Source of the DNA: Blastobasis lacticolella | Taxonomy: Eukaryota > Arthropoda > Insecta > Lepidoptera > Blastobasidae | NCBI GenBank assembly: GCA_905147135.1 | Contig: LR990057.1 | Span: 1,426,001-1,490,000 of the forward strand | Direction: 5' to 3' | Length of the DNA stretch: 64,000 bases | Shown here: positions 1 to 12,500 of the stretch, piece after piece | How positions within the stretch are numbered: the stretch's first letter is position 1 | How the letters are laid out: the number at the start of each line of letters is the position of its first letter | The notes under the pieces: model-generated | Databases searched by the model: none | What the model was told of the DNA's origin: nothing | The model's input: the letters and a program-made list of their open reading frames with translations, nothing else | Made by a program: the position numbers and the translations under genes

Positions 1-637
1 TCCGTACTCTAAACTGCCGACACATGATCCATCAGCGCGAATTACCTTACAAATTAATATTAACCGTCGCGAGGCAGGGACGCGCAACCTTCCCGAGACA
101 CCTTCTCGAGGCAGGGGCGCGCAACCTTCTCGTAATTAAGCGTTGATATATCCATTCTGTGGATTAATCGAATTAATAAACTCGTTAAGTGGAGTGTGGC
201 AATTTGGGGGGTTCGCTCCGGGTAATGGAGTTACCGCCTGCAGGCGCGGACGTGATGCCGTGTGCTGGGATTGGCGGCTGCTTTGGTTCGGGATGCTACA
301 GATACCTAATTGGCTACGTACTCGTACATGATGAGTAGATAGGTAATTATTTGTAATATGTTTTGCTACAACGTAACCGAGAGAAAGACGTCGGGAAAGG
401 CCCGACCAAGTTTACGTTCACAAATCCGAAGAGTAGAGAAAAAAAAGAGAGATTATAAAATTAAAAAAAAAAAATTATTGTCGATAGGTTTGGCTTGCTT
501 TAATAGGTTTTGCGTGAAAGAATAACAATGTTCCCTCCCCACATTAATACCTGATAGTAAAGTATTTGAAAAGTTACTAAATGTACTCGAATTAAGTGTA
601 GATATGTAACCTGAAGCAAGTGAGTGAGCCTTTCGTT
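1..637. other. Netrin intron, no gene seen
   Basis: This is AT-rich DNA upstream of the first visible netrin exon. The only structure I see is an imperfect direct duplication at about 70-133. No coding exon or known repeat is recognised. It is read as intron because the first visible netrin exon is internal. Confidence 0.5.
70..133. repeat. Short direct duplication, 37-bp period
   Basis: A GC-rich unit with core CGAGGCAGGGACGCGCAACC begins at 70 and recurs at 107 with one or two changes. Only two units are seen. Confidence 0.7.
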
Positions 638-1245
638 AAATACATAATCGATAGATAACAATGGTGACCTGGAGCAGTATCTATCAGAAAATAGAATAAT
701 AAAATACCGTCGGCCGCGAAGCCTCCAAACCTACTATGGTAAGAATGGACTGGAGCTTGCCGGGTCGAGATTGTTTTATTTATATTATGCTTAAATACAA
801 CTAGAACATCTTTATTTGTGTTACGAAAAGCACATATTATTTACAATTATAAATAAAATTAAACACTAATACTAGAATATTATATATTAAAAAAAATCAT
901 CCACACCGTTGTCCCGGGGAATGGTGCCCAGAAAGCTAGCTGCGTTGCCTCGTTGGATAGCAATACTTATCCTCTGTCCGAGGAACGCGCCAGCACTCCG
1001 TCACCTGTGGTGTCAATCAGCTTTTTGCTTAAATACATAATCGATAGATAACAATGGTGAACTGAAGCAGTATATATCAGAAAAAAAAAATACCGTCCCG
1101 GGTTTTAATCGGCTCCCGTGACCGTTTAACCAGTCTCCAGGTCCACAGCGGAAGACCTTGGCCAACCTCGCTTCGCCAACGGTATTAGGAGGCACACCTC
1201 ACGAGTGGCGAGCTCATCACGTTGTTGAAATCCGACCAGCCTCAA
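638..1245. repeat. Unclassified interspersed repeat with internal duplication
   Basis: A block of about 70 bp (core AATACATAATCGATAGATAA) occurs at 638-710 and again at 1026-1098. The part from 1090 to 1245 (GGCTCCCG, ACCGTTTA, CAGCGGAAG, CCTTGG) matches 17710-17845 on the other side of the netrin exons. The family is not identified. Confidence 0.6.
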
Positions 1246-2103
1246 AGTACGAAACGGTCACCCATCCTGCTTAACCTTGGTTATCGATACACTCTGTCAC
1301 TAGACCAGTGCCGCGATCACGCAATATAACTCTGCGTCGCGTGGGCTATCCATCCATTGTTATTTCAATACCATTGACCGTTTGCAAAGCGACAGCGGTA
1401 AATGAAAGTTAATGCGAGAAGCAAGCGAACGTGCACTTTGATTTACAACCAGTGTTGGGATATAAATCACGAGCTGGTCACTGGAGTTGCCATTTTCGTT
1501 AATCTCCCTTACGTTTTCTCGACATGTTAACGATATGTGATATTTCCCCATAATCGTGTTTGCATACGCACGGAGTGACCTCCTTTTTGCGGAGATCGTT
1601 ACGAGTGTCATTTGTCGTTGGCAGTGTGTAAGCTGATATTCGACGATATAGTATAGTATTGCTACGTGTAAGGTTTACTTTTGCACTTACGTAATACCTT
1701 AAGTACTACAGTAGGTCCCAACCAGAATGAAAAAAAAAACAACATACACCTACACTTCTTGAGCGCAACCTCATGGAACGCCGTCAAAGAATGACCGCCT
1801 TAACAACTGCCTTACAGATTCGAGTTTACTATTGAATAAATCCAAGTCATGATCCTTGCACAAACTATTAAATAAACTACATGCACGCCACAAGAATGTA
1901 CAAAATGCAAAATCGCAGATGCTTGATATTGTAAGGTCTATGTCACATGCCTGTAACGCGTTAACCGAAGGCCGAAATCAACAGACAGTGCTCGTCTAAA
2001 GGCACTAGAACGGTCTGATCTCAGTTTGGTGCCGCTTCATCAAGCGGCATGACAAAAATAAGCGTGTCAACCCAAACTGTCATTTTGGAAGGACGTCATG
2101 TAG
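1246..2103. other. Netrin intron, nothing recognised
   Basis: I see no ORF with recognisable sequence and no repeat shared with the rest of the window. Confidence 0.4.
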
Positions 2104-2522
2104 TGTTGCCAACTTTTTTTAGACCAAATATAGTATTTTCGGGTTTAGAAGCCATAAAAATATAGTAGGTAGGGAATTAATAAAAAAATATATAGTAGGT
2201 TTTTAAATAAAATGTACGTACCTATATTATTTCTTAAATGTATATTTTCTGCTACATTGAGCTTCATAGCTGTTTTGTTTTATTAGATTTGACTTTGTCG
2301 TCACGTCATACAAATAACAATACTCAAGATCGTTCTGAAATATTCGATTTGCATCAGGAATTTTTTTCTTTTGAGGATCTTAGAACGCGTTCCGTTTTGC
2401 GGTAAGTGGTAATGTTGTGCTGATTAAATATAGTAGTTTCGCCTACTATATTTTAATTTTTAATTTATAGTAGGTAGACTCCTTATATAGTAGGATACTA
2501 TATTATATAGTAGGGTTGGCAA
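2104..2522 (+). mobile_element. MITE family A, copy 1
   Basis: It begins with GTTGCCAAC and ends with the inverted GTTGGCAA. The interior repeats ATATAGTAGG several times and shares long blocks with 10330-10677 and 12276-13293. There is no coding capacity, so it is a non-autonomous DNA element. Confidence 0.8.
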
Positions 2523-2637
2523 GCCTAACGTCATGCCAATTGACGGTGTATGGGGTAAAATAGGCGGGGTCAAGCCCATTTGATAAGCCACCGGATCAAG
2601 CAGCACGATGATCAGGGTCTGCCTCTTAATAAAAAAA
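2523..2637 (+). repeat. Repeat flanking MITE A copy 1
   Basis: About 115 bp (TAACGTCATGCCA, GGGGTAAAATAGGCGGGG, AAGCCCATTTGATAAGCC) match 13294-13408 closely, also directly after a MITE A right end. The two MITE copies have different left flanks, so this segment may be part of a longer element version or of an older host repeat. Confidence 0.7.
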
Positions 2638-2639
2638 AG

Positions 2640-2822
2640 ACATGTTGGCGTTAATATCCCAGTTATGCTCTGTGGCCCCAGGGTCCACCTTGACCTCCGT
2701 TACCCTGTTCACAGGAGTGCTTGACCAGATTGAATCATGGTTGCGCATCCAGTCGTCAGTATAGGTTTCATCACGATGTATACCTTCACCGTAAGAACAT
2801 CGGTTAGTGTTCAATAATCGAT
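2640..2822 (-). mobile_element. SINE-T tail, head missing
   Basis: Reversed, it reads as the tail of the tRNA-headed SINE: the segments CCGATG, CTTACGGTGA, ATCGTGATGAAACCT and GGACCCTGGGG are in the usual order. The tRNA-like head is absent. Confidence 0.7.
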
Positions 2823-4430
2823 GCTCTCGTAAGAGCCGGGAGCTCATGAGAGACCGTAGCGTAGTCTGCCTCCGAATCTTCGTCGCCAAACGATACTTGC
2901 ATGTTATTTTTGTGGTATCACAAAGAAAATACCGTAAACTAACCCTCATTACCGGTACCCGGCTCCCACTCTACATGGCCGCGTTATGTACTCAACAAAG
3001 TTGCTGTGTAGCAGGCCCGCCATTATGCGAGAGCACGCGCGCCGCCTCGATTCGGCGGGAAAAGAAGCCAGGCCGGCGAGCGCGCACGTCGCAAGCTGTG
3101 ACCAAGTTTCCAGGGGAATTTTGGATGTTAGGGCCCGTTTATATGTCGTACTAATCGAGCAGATAATGCATACGCGTTGTGTCCGCATAATTACCGCCTA
3201 GCACTCGGAGGAATCGCGCAATCTACACTATTAGCGTGGACGATGCGGGCGCGATGCGCGGCGCGACGACAAGGCGGGTGCGACACGGTGGCTCTGCGGT
3301 GGGTGACTCGTATAGTTACCATAGGCCGTATGGCTCTGCGCGTTTGATCATAGACAAAAGCTTTCTGTCATTATTATACTACCCAAAATTGCAGTCTGCA
3401 AGGGCTCAAAGGTCACATCAACTAGTTTTGGGCTAGGCTTTGTAGACCGTCGTTTTAGCCACACACTTGGGAATATAGACGCCGTCTTTAGCCGATGTGC
3501 ATTAAATTGTCCGTCTGTCTACCATATTTACTATATTCCAATTCAATCCGATGTAGGTAATGCGTAGAAAGTACGAAACACAGTCTTTTTACATGATTTT
3601 ATTTAACTTGCACTGTTCGTATGTATGTTTGTAAGTTGTCCTTCAACATTTGCAAACCATTTTACTGTAATTTTTCTGAAATTTTGTATAAGTACCTGTG
3701 TAACTTGGATGACAATGCATTACTATGGTACCATGGAGCTGGTCTGATGGTGTAGTCGGGTGGTGGTTATCGGAACTAATGAACGCAAACGGCAGCCAAA
3801 CTCTATACACAAAACTGACGGACCACCACCGTGTTCTCGCATCACATATGCAACTAAAATATCCTTTCAATATTTTTTATTAAATTTATGTTTGTCCACC
3901 CATGATGGCCACCCTACCCGTCACGGCGCACGTGGCTCGCGAGCTTGTTACCTCGACCGGATTTATTGGCCCCACTACTAATTAAATTCCATCTATAGGT
4001 ATGAGGGGGTGAAAAAAGCAGTTTTTGTAGTTCAAATCTCATTGAGTCAGAATCATTATTAATATTATTAATAATATGTGGATGAGCTGGGGAAAGGTGT
4101 TGTACTTATTCCTAAGCATTTCGTCAACAACTTTCTAAGTTTCATACATTATTATACATTAGATACCTGAAAAACTTTTTTTTCTATCAAATCTTCCTTT
4201 CCTCTCTCCCTGAATACAACAACATACATATTCAATCAATACAGGGAAATTAAAAAATATATAGGTAGTTAATGAAAAAAGTTTCAAAATTACTTTTTTG
4301 ACTTGAACTTTCAATTTTCTCAGTATGAGGATCTGAAATCTCAATAATCAAGGACATGTTCCAAAATTAAATTAGAATATTTTCAAAATTGCTTTAGATC
4401 TTTGATTATCTGTCTGCGTCAGATATGAGG
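2823..4430. other. Netrin intron with a CpG-rich patch
   Basis: No exon is recognised. Bases 3030-3330 are GC- and CpG-rich against an AT-rich surround (GCGCGCCGCC, GGCGAGCGCGCACGTCGC, GCGCGATGCGCGGCGCGACG). Open frames there look like by-products of composition. It could be a regulatory element or an unrecognised exon. Confidence 0.35.
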
Positions 4431-4436
4431 ATATGC

Positions 4437-4545
4437 TGAGTAATTTGGCGCTAGCTCATCTGCCAAATCCTGGATCCTGGATCAAGACGGACCCCGGGCC
4501 CTCGTGCGCGAGAGCACGACATTACTGTCCGTAACGCCAATATTT
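4437..4545 (+). mobile_element. SINE-T tail fragment
   Basis: Contains the 3' tail signature CTGCCAAATCCTGGATC, then GACCCCGGGCCCTCGTGCGC and AACGCCAA of the tRNA-headed SINE. The head is missing. Confidence 0.75.
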
Positions 4546-4966
4546 TTATTTTTCATGTCGATAATTTTTGTTTTCTGTCAGATGACTTCACCGCAAATTT
4601 TATCGTTCAGATATACTTCAAACATTGCGCGTACGCAGATAGATATGTACTATAGTAACAAAAATATCTGAATTCTGATACGAACCGTACGCTGTGCCCA
4701 AATATTATGATGGCCGGCGCAAGAACAAAAGAAAAGATTAATTTATCTTTGCATCTGGCAAGCGTTGCCGTTGATTCTCCTAGCGGGCTCTGTTGACAGC
4801 TATATGAGAGTATGGTAGCTACGCGATGAAATACGGTGCATTGTAATCATCTCAGAGCAGGCCCGTCGAGGCATGTGGTCGGGCCAGAAAATGGGTAGAT
4901 GAAACGTTGGTACTGTTTATGCGATATTTGTGATCTGAATACTAAAGCTTTTTCACTGTTTTAAGA
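4546..4966. other. Intronic gap, nothing recognised
   Basis: AT-rich sequence with no recognised repeat or exon. Confidence 0.4.
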
Positions 4967-5507
4967 CCCAACGAAAAAAGAGGGTTGTTGTTTTGGCGTG
5001 TGTATCTGTGTGTCTGTCTGTGGTATCGTAACTCCTGAAAGGATGGACCGATTCGGATGCGGTTTTCTCTATTTGAAAGCCAGTTTAATCCAGATGGTTC
5101 TTAGCTTTGTTTCATTAAAATCGGTTCAGTAGTTTAGAAAATATTTGAGTATATGTAAACTTGGTCGGGGGTTATCCGACTATTTCTGTCAGTTAGGTTA
5201 TCTCAAATATTGATAACCTAACCGACAGATATAGTCTCATCACCCCGACCAAGTACACATATAATCATATATTTTCTAAACTACTGAACCGATTTTAATG
5301 AAACAAAGCAAAGAACCATCTCAATTAAACTAACTTTAAAATAGATAAAACCGCATCCAAATCGGTCTATCCGTTCGGGAGCTAACCATCTCGTTTAAAT
5401 TGGCTTTCAAATAGAGAAAACCGCTTTGAAATCGGTCCATCCGTTCTGGAACTACGATGCGACAGACAGACACGTCAAACTTGCCCCACCCCTCGTTTTT
5501 CGACGGG
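4967..5507. mobile_element. Foldback MITE, about 540 bp, near full length
   Basis: The two halves are inverted copies. It opens with CCCAACGAAAAAAGAGGG and closes with CCCTCGTTTTTCGACGGG. Inner blocks such as GATGCGGTTTTCTCTATTTG and TTTAGAAAATAT recur inverted, around a central palindrome at about 5190-5225 (GGTTATCTCAAATATTGATAACC). A second stretch of right-arm sequence (5390-5460) suggests partial internal duplication. Confidence 0.8.
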
Positions 5508-5960
5508 AGTTAAAAAACCAAAAGGATGGTAACCTCACCTCACTATCCACCACTTCACATACTTACCGTTAGTGCCTCCAGGCTCTTTTCTATTACAGAC
5601 GGTAACGTATAGCGCAATCTGCGCACTGTATGCGATGCCATAGCGCAAATGTGCGCGATTAATGAAATGTCGAGCAAAGGGAAAGTTGCATACAGCCTGC
5701 GTACGCGCCGGTCGTGTGTCATAGGCCGCAATTAGTTTCTGGAAAATCTCTTACTCGATATGAGAAAAACAGACTGAGTACACAGGAATATAAGAAAACT
5801 TAAAAAATAAACAAAATACGATAAAAACGTAGGTATTACTGTATAGGTATTTTTATTATATCTGTAAATATTTTAATGTCAATAAAAGTACGTGCCCTTG
5901 ACAAAAATGCCGCCATTGCATTTTGGACATTTCTTAGGCGTTGTGTAATTACGGGTATTT
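5508..5960. other. Intronic gap, nothing recognised
   Basis: No recognisable exon or repeat. A few short CpG-rich stretches lie at about 5610-5720. Confidence 0.4.
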
Positions 5961-5964
5961 GACA

Positions 5965-6180
5965 TTTTGCGCCTGTCTCTTTTTTATTCTGATCAGTGAC
6001 AAACAAGCAGACAGTCCACCGGATGGTAAGCATCCACGATTCATGCATTTAGGTTGCAGGTAACAAAAATGCAGAACCGCAAGTGCGTTGTCACTGTGAG
6101 GACTAAGATGAATCGCTGGCTACAATGGCGGTACTCACCCAGGCGGACTCCTCAGGCTTGACGGAGTCCTACCACCTGAT
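5965..6180. repeat. Interspersed repeat shared with 48583-48765
   Basis: GTTGTCACTGTGAGGACTAA and TCACCCAGGCGGACTCCTCA, followed by GGCTTGACGGAGTCCTACCA, occur in the same order in both copies. The first part (AAACAAGCAGACAGTCCACC) also resembles 50513-50540. It is probably an untranslated LINE or SINE tail. Confidence 0.65.
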
Positions 6181-6396
6181 AACTGTTTTACTGTATTTTT
6201 ACTTCGGCTATTTGTTGAGCTGAATATTACCTATTCTAGCCCCGAGTTTGAGACATTTCATGACAGTACTAAACCAATTAACTGTATTTTATCTTACACG
6301 GTGGTATATGACGATGCACAAGATTCTATAGTAGCCTATATAATACCTAATCTATATTTTCACCCCAATAACCGATTCCCTTCTCATCGCCCCCAG

Positions 6397-6585
6397 AATG
6401 CAACTGCAACGGGCACGCCCGCCGCTGCCGGTTCAACATGGAGCTCTACAAGCTGTCCGGACGCGCCAGCGGCGGCGTCTGCCTCAAGTGCCGGCACTAC
6501 ACCGCGGGGCGGCACTGCCACTACTGCCGGGAAGGATACTACCGGGACCCCACGAAGCCGATCACGCATAAGAAGGCTTGTAAAC
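6397..6585 (+). CDS. Net: Netrin exon a: laminin-EGF repeat 2
   Basis: The acceptor is CCCCAG before 6397 and the donor is GTGAGT at 6586. After two bases completing a split codon, the frame from 6399 gives [20 protein letters not shown] and then [14 protein letters not shown]. Eight cysteines have laminin-EGF spacing. The hallmark netrin strings [14 protein letters not shown] and TAGRHCHYC are present. It ends with one spare base (phase 1). A longer frame across 6301-6849 is out of register with the netrin peptide and is not the product. Confidence 0.97.
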
Positions 6586-9500
6586 GTGAGTCACCGTTTT
6601 TTTCCATATATGTCAGGAATTAGGGCAGGCTTCAGCGAGGGAGAGATCCATCAAAAGGTATTTAAGGGTACCGCCTCTTTGCGTCGTATCTCCTCAATGC
6701 TGAGGGTCGAGACCTCACTGAAGCATTTTTTCATGGACTATTCGGCGCCATCCCGTCCTGTCCTCGGCGATGTGGATAGCATCACATTTAAGGGATGGTG
6801 TTGTAGAAATAAAGATTCAGCCGAACAGTTTAGCAGTGTATTGAAATAATAAAAGTGATATTACAATAAAAATAGCAAACAATAAAAGATTATAATGAAT
6901 TTAGCAGATAATAATGTGCGACTACCAAACCCTTGGGTCACTTAAAGCCCTAATATTATATTTAGGTTTATATGTAGATAGTACCTATTAGATAGATAGA
7001 TAGATATATAAATAAAAAAACAAGCGATTTTTTTTTAAACTCATAGGTTAGCCCTCGCAGTATCTCACGCGGTTTCCGTGTTTGTTTCCTATTTAGCGTA
7101 TACAAGGTTTACACCGAAAACCTATCAAATAAACAGTCCCCGGCCGGCCCGGGGCAATCTCTTTCGGGCGATCCTCGCAGTAACTTTTGGAAATCCGCAA
7201 ACAAAGCCCGAAAGTCAACGTTGTAATTTTCGCGGTTCGCGCGGGCAGGCTGGGTGTAGAGGTCGCATGTATACTCGTATTTTGGAAGTACTGAATTTTT
7301 CGTTACTTTAGTTTTTTGGTTAAGGCGAGTGTTTCCCGAGCGCGCATACAAACGTAATTTGGTAATATTTTCAATATGGTATAAAAGCGAATAAGTAGCG
7401 CCTGTTGTGTCATCTATAACTCTGTATTTTTCATCAAAGTTTTATGTGTACAATAAACTGGTAAATAAAAAAATAAAAAAATAAATAATAAAATTTTGTG
7501 GACGTGATCCAGAAACCAATATATCTATGGTTGTGGTTTGTCAGATTTTAGTTAAGATATATCGTTTCTAAGTTACTAGGGATGTCAAATATACTACATG
7601 GAAATCTTAAATCTTGTGTAATTTTACGAAAATCGGACAAATCACAAGCATAGATATTTGTTTTTGGATCACATCTACACAATTTTAACAGCTTTCATAG
7701 CATAATATTGAAAATATGATTAGGCTACGTTTGTATGGACCGCGCTGTGGCGTCTCGTGTGACACTAGATTTCGGATGCGACTTCTACCGTCTGATCGCT
7801 GCTTGTACACTCGGAAACCGCCAATTCAGCACGTCAGAAAGGTCCACCGCCCGCCAGGGTCCCGCGGGGCCTATTCCTGAGGCCCCACGACCCCGCGGGG
7901 TCAGATGGCCAGCACTTTTATTGCGGAACTATCAACGCTGGCCCGCGAAATGGCCGCGTTCGATTGTGTACAGTTCCAGCCAGACGTTCGAGTGGCGTTG
8001 TTTTCTTTTTTTTTCTATAATATTTGTTTTGTGTTATTGTATTTTATACTAGGTAGCAGTGGATATAATGCATTGTCGACCCTGACTGTTAAATTTCGTA
8101 CGAATAGATACTTTTTTTTTATGTCTTACGATAGGCAAACAGACAAGCGGGCCACCTGATGGAAAGTGATCACCACTGCCTATAGACATTAGCAACACCG
8201 AGACTATCTACTTGTTTTTCTATTCATCACAAACTTATCATCTTTCTACTAAGAGGAAGTTAGTGTAAGTATTGATAGAGAGTGGTTCAAAAAATGAGGT
8301 TCACCAACAATAGATCAAATTCAGATTCAGATTTATGGTGTATCCTTGATTGTATTATTTCAACTGGGTTCGTATTTCTTATTTTAGTCTAAGGTTTCGT
8401 TCTTCTTGCTTGTCAAAAGGAATGTAGTCCTTGTTGTCAAAGTTTCAAAATATTATCTCCAAAAATGTTAAATCGAATCTAAATATATAGACTTTGAGGG
8501 TGGCGTAGGTAATCCTACGGTAAGGTATTTAAGTAATTTAGAGTAAGGTTTTCATTAATAGGTAACTAGTTTTATTTTATTTTATTTTATTTTATAATAT
8601 ATTTAATATATTATAAAATTGTATTGTTTGTATATTATGTTTAAGTTGTATAATAAATAATCCCTTATAAATTACCTACTTAAATTGCCGAAATAACGTA
8701 AACAACCACGAGAAAACCTGGAAAATAATTATAAACTTTCCCACTTGTGAGAACATACAGATAACGTACAAGAAAATTTCTACTTTTTAACTATAGTAGA
8801 TGTTTAAGAGACCCAGTTTAGGATTTAAATGTAAATTCCATTACCGAAATAGGTATCTATGAAATTAGAATAGCATAAGCAGGACAATCCAAAGCGGGAA
8901 TCATAATCAAATTCAAACTAGAAAAGGCATCAGTCAGGAGTTCAGGACACCTTCCAACATGCCACGTGTACTTTAACCTGTTATTTACTCAAAGTTATGT
9001 CTCTGTTATTTACACAGGGGTCGTGCCTGTTTATTTAGAGTGGCGACCAGTGGCGTAGCGTGCCCTTCGGGGGCCCCGTATCAATTATTGTGTTGGGGCT
9101 CCCCTAGCGGATACCCCCCCCCCCAGCTACGGGGGGGAGTACTAATGAGTAACTTAAATCCTAGTCTCAGCTTAAGTCAATAAATGGACTAGCATAGCGA
9201 GCTCTGTGTTTGTGTGACAATAGTCTCTAACAGTCAGTTTCGCGAGGCTAGGTAGGGCTAGGAATTTTTGATATATTGGCCTTTGGCTTCGCTATATTAA
9301 TACCTTGCGCGATTATAACTTATATCGAAATTTTTGTAATTTATCCATTAAAGCCTTGTGCGATTTAAATAAAAAATTACGTAAAATCAGCAAAATGACT
9401 CAAAATTTTTGACGAGAATTCATAACAAAATCAACTTTGCGAACAGTTAATGAGCGAGCGTAAGAACTCGAAATTTCTTGATATTTTGGCTATCAAAACG

Positions 9501-12500
9501 TTCTATTATTAACTTGAAAACAGACAAATTCAAAGATTGATTGCGTGTGAGCCAAGACGATTATGCGTATGGGCGTGTGGGCCAAGGTATATTATGAGCC
9601 ACGTTCATATGACCCGTTTAAGAAAGGACGGAGTAAGGAGTTTCTTAAGCCTTTGGTGCTACCGATAATTCCGAAAATATGAAATTTTCAATATGAGATC
9701 AAAATTGTTACCATTTTTGCCATCTGATATATTAATAATCTGATATTTTACCCAACATTCAATGAAGTAATAAATGAGTGCGCGTGGAGGGCACTACGTT
9801 GTCTTGTTTTTTTTCAATAAAAATTATAAATATTTCTTTAACGAAAGGTGAATGAAAACGGATTGTATTATTTGATTTCAATTGTCTTTTTTGCGGAGGG
9901 GCCTCCGACCCTGGTCTGAAATTCTATAAAATAATTATTTTTATCGGGAAAGTTTAACTGAAATGATGGATAACGAGTTTTTACTTACACACGTTTGGGG
10001 GCCCCTATGGCCCGGGGGCCCCGTATAATTGATACGGCAGATACGGCGGTAGCTACGCCCCTGGTGGCGACTCCAGACAGGTGTAAACTGGTTTACGGCG
10101 GTTGTATTTGCTTCATGAGACGCCAGTTTGAAATTATTTCGGGAGTTGTAAAAGAAATAGCGTTTTGGTGCTTAGCTTTTGTTGCTGGGCCGTAAAACAG
10201 AATCATTTTTATTAACGACAGGCGGCTCTGACGTTTGAAAACGTTTTGTGGTAGGCTACTTTTTGCCCGTGACTTTTTCTGTACATATTTTTTCAATTAG
10301 ATTAGCCAGGCATGTGACCGCCATCTAGGGTTGCCAACTTTTTTATGACCAAATATAGTATTTTCGGGTGTAGAAGCCATAAAAATATAGTAGGTAGGGA
10401 ATAAATCAAAAAACATATATGTAGTAGGTTTTTTAAATAAAATGTACGTAGGTATCTATATATTTTCTTAAATGTATATTTTCTGCTACATTGAGCTTCG
10501 TAGCTGATTTGTTTTATTTGACTTGAGTTTGACGTCACGTCATACAAATGTCAAGACTCAAGATCGTTCTGAAATATTCGATTTGCATCAGGAAAATGTT
10601 TCTTGTGAGAATCTTTTAATTTATAGTAGGTAGACTTTTTAATTTATAGTAGGATACTATATTACCGGGTTGGCAACACTACCGCCATCTCACCTGGTGG
10701 TAAGTGACGATGCGGCCGATGATGGAGCATGCCTGTCTAGACAGGACAACCCATTCACTCTAGCCTAGGAACAGCCTATTCACTCTACCCTTGAAAGCGT
10801 CCAGATTATAGTGATTAGGGAACACACTCGCAGGCAACGTGTTATATTGGTTATAACGTGCCAGACCCATTCACGCGGTAACCACATTGAATTTCGGAAT
10901 AATTTGTTATTCTGGGCTATAAGCTATACATATTGCTGATTTTCATCAAAATTCGTTCCGTAGTTCTTGCGTGAAGAATAATAAACATCCATACATACAT
11001 CCTTACAAACTTTCGCATCAATAATATTAGTGGATATGAGATAGGTTTTTACCTAATTAATTTTAGGATTTTTTTGTCTATATTTTTAATATGCTTTTAT
11101 TGGTTCCTGTGTCAGTAAAGGGTTAACGTAGAATAAAAATATGAAATTTCGTACAAGCTGACATTATATCGACATTATCTAAGTGTAGGGTAGGTGGTAG
11201 GATAGACATCACCTTATAATGGTATGGTCATTTGCGTTTCTGGTACAAAGCGTCGAAGGGGTTGACAGATAAGTAAATCTATTTCTAAATTGTGTTAGTT
11301 CTTCACCACGGATTCCTGTGATACCAATTCCGCCAGGATGTCCTGGCGGTAACATTACTACGGTAAAAGTAGTATTACTGGGATTAGAAAAAAAGTAAAA
11401 ATTGTATACTTAGTTAAGTTTACTTGTTGCCTGATTTAAAGATTATATTATTATTATTAGAACTACTTACAGCTCCACGTAATTTTTCCATTAAATTCAT
11501 TCAGTCAATCATCGATCAATATTTTTTGTACCAGTGTACGTTACTAGAGGCAAATTTAAATCATACAGCTCTAGACAACGCCAACTGAATCCTTTTACAA
11601 CCTTACAAATTCCCGGGACCTTTCCCCGGTCCTGACTCCCGGGTAGTCTATAACACTTTGCGCCTTCCGGGTCAAATTGACGTAATCTAGTTACGCCGAG
11701 GTGGCCCCGGGGTAACGAGGTGCAGTGACAGACCCGTTCGGGGACCACTGTATTGGCGGGATTGCAGTTGGGATATACCAAGTTTCAGGCCAGAAAAAGA
11801 ACGGGTTGATTTGATTTGGTTTGAAAAAGGAACGGGTATGGTGTTTGATTTGAGTGTGGTGTTGTCAGCGACATATATGTTTGTGTCTACTCCTATGGAT
11901 GGTGTGGTGTACTGTGAAACTAGAGTTCAATATCACTTGTCGTCAGTCTGTAAACTCATCGTTGTTGATGTACCAATCTTGAAGGCCATTACGACGGCTT
12001 TCCTATGATGCCCACCTAACACGCTAGACTATAGGGGATTTTTTTACTTTTGCAATATGTGTTTTCTAAACTACTGAACTGATGTCAATGAAACAAATAA
12101 TAGAAGAACAATTTCAATTATACTGGGTTTTAAATACAGAAAACCGCATCCAAATCGGTCCATCCGTTCGGGAGCTACGACGCCTGACACAGATACACAC
12201 ATCAAACTTACCCCCCTCTGACACTCCCCTTTTTCCGTCGTGAGTTAATGAGAGAGCTAATAAGTAATAACTAGGGTTGCCAACTTTTTTTTAGACCAAA
12301 TATAGTATTTTCGGGTTTACTTACTTACTTACTGCGCTGGCTCAGCGACCCAAAGTGGATCTTGGCCTCCGACACCAGAGATCGCCACCTCTCCCTATCC
12401 TGCGCCATCTCCTGCCAATCGAGGATTTTCGGGTTTAGAAGCCATAAAAATATAGTAGGTAGAAAATTATCAAAAAATATATAGTAGGTTTTTAAATAAA

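Noticed and set aside
6301..6849. A 182-codon open frame on the + strand
   Set aside because: It overlaps netrin exon a in another frame, has a low-complexity Ala/Thr/Ser translation and no domain. It is a shadow of the GC-rich exon.
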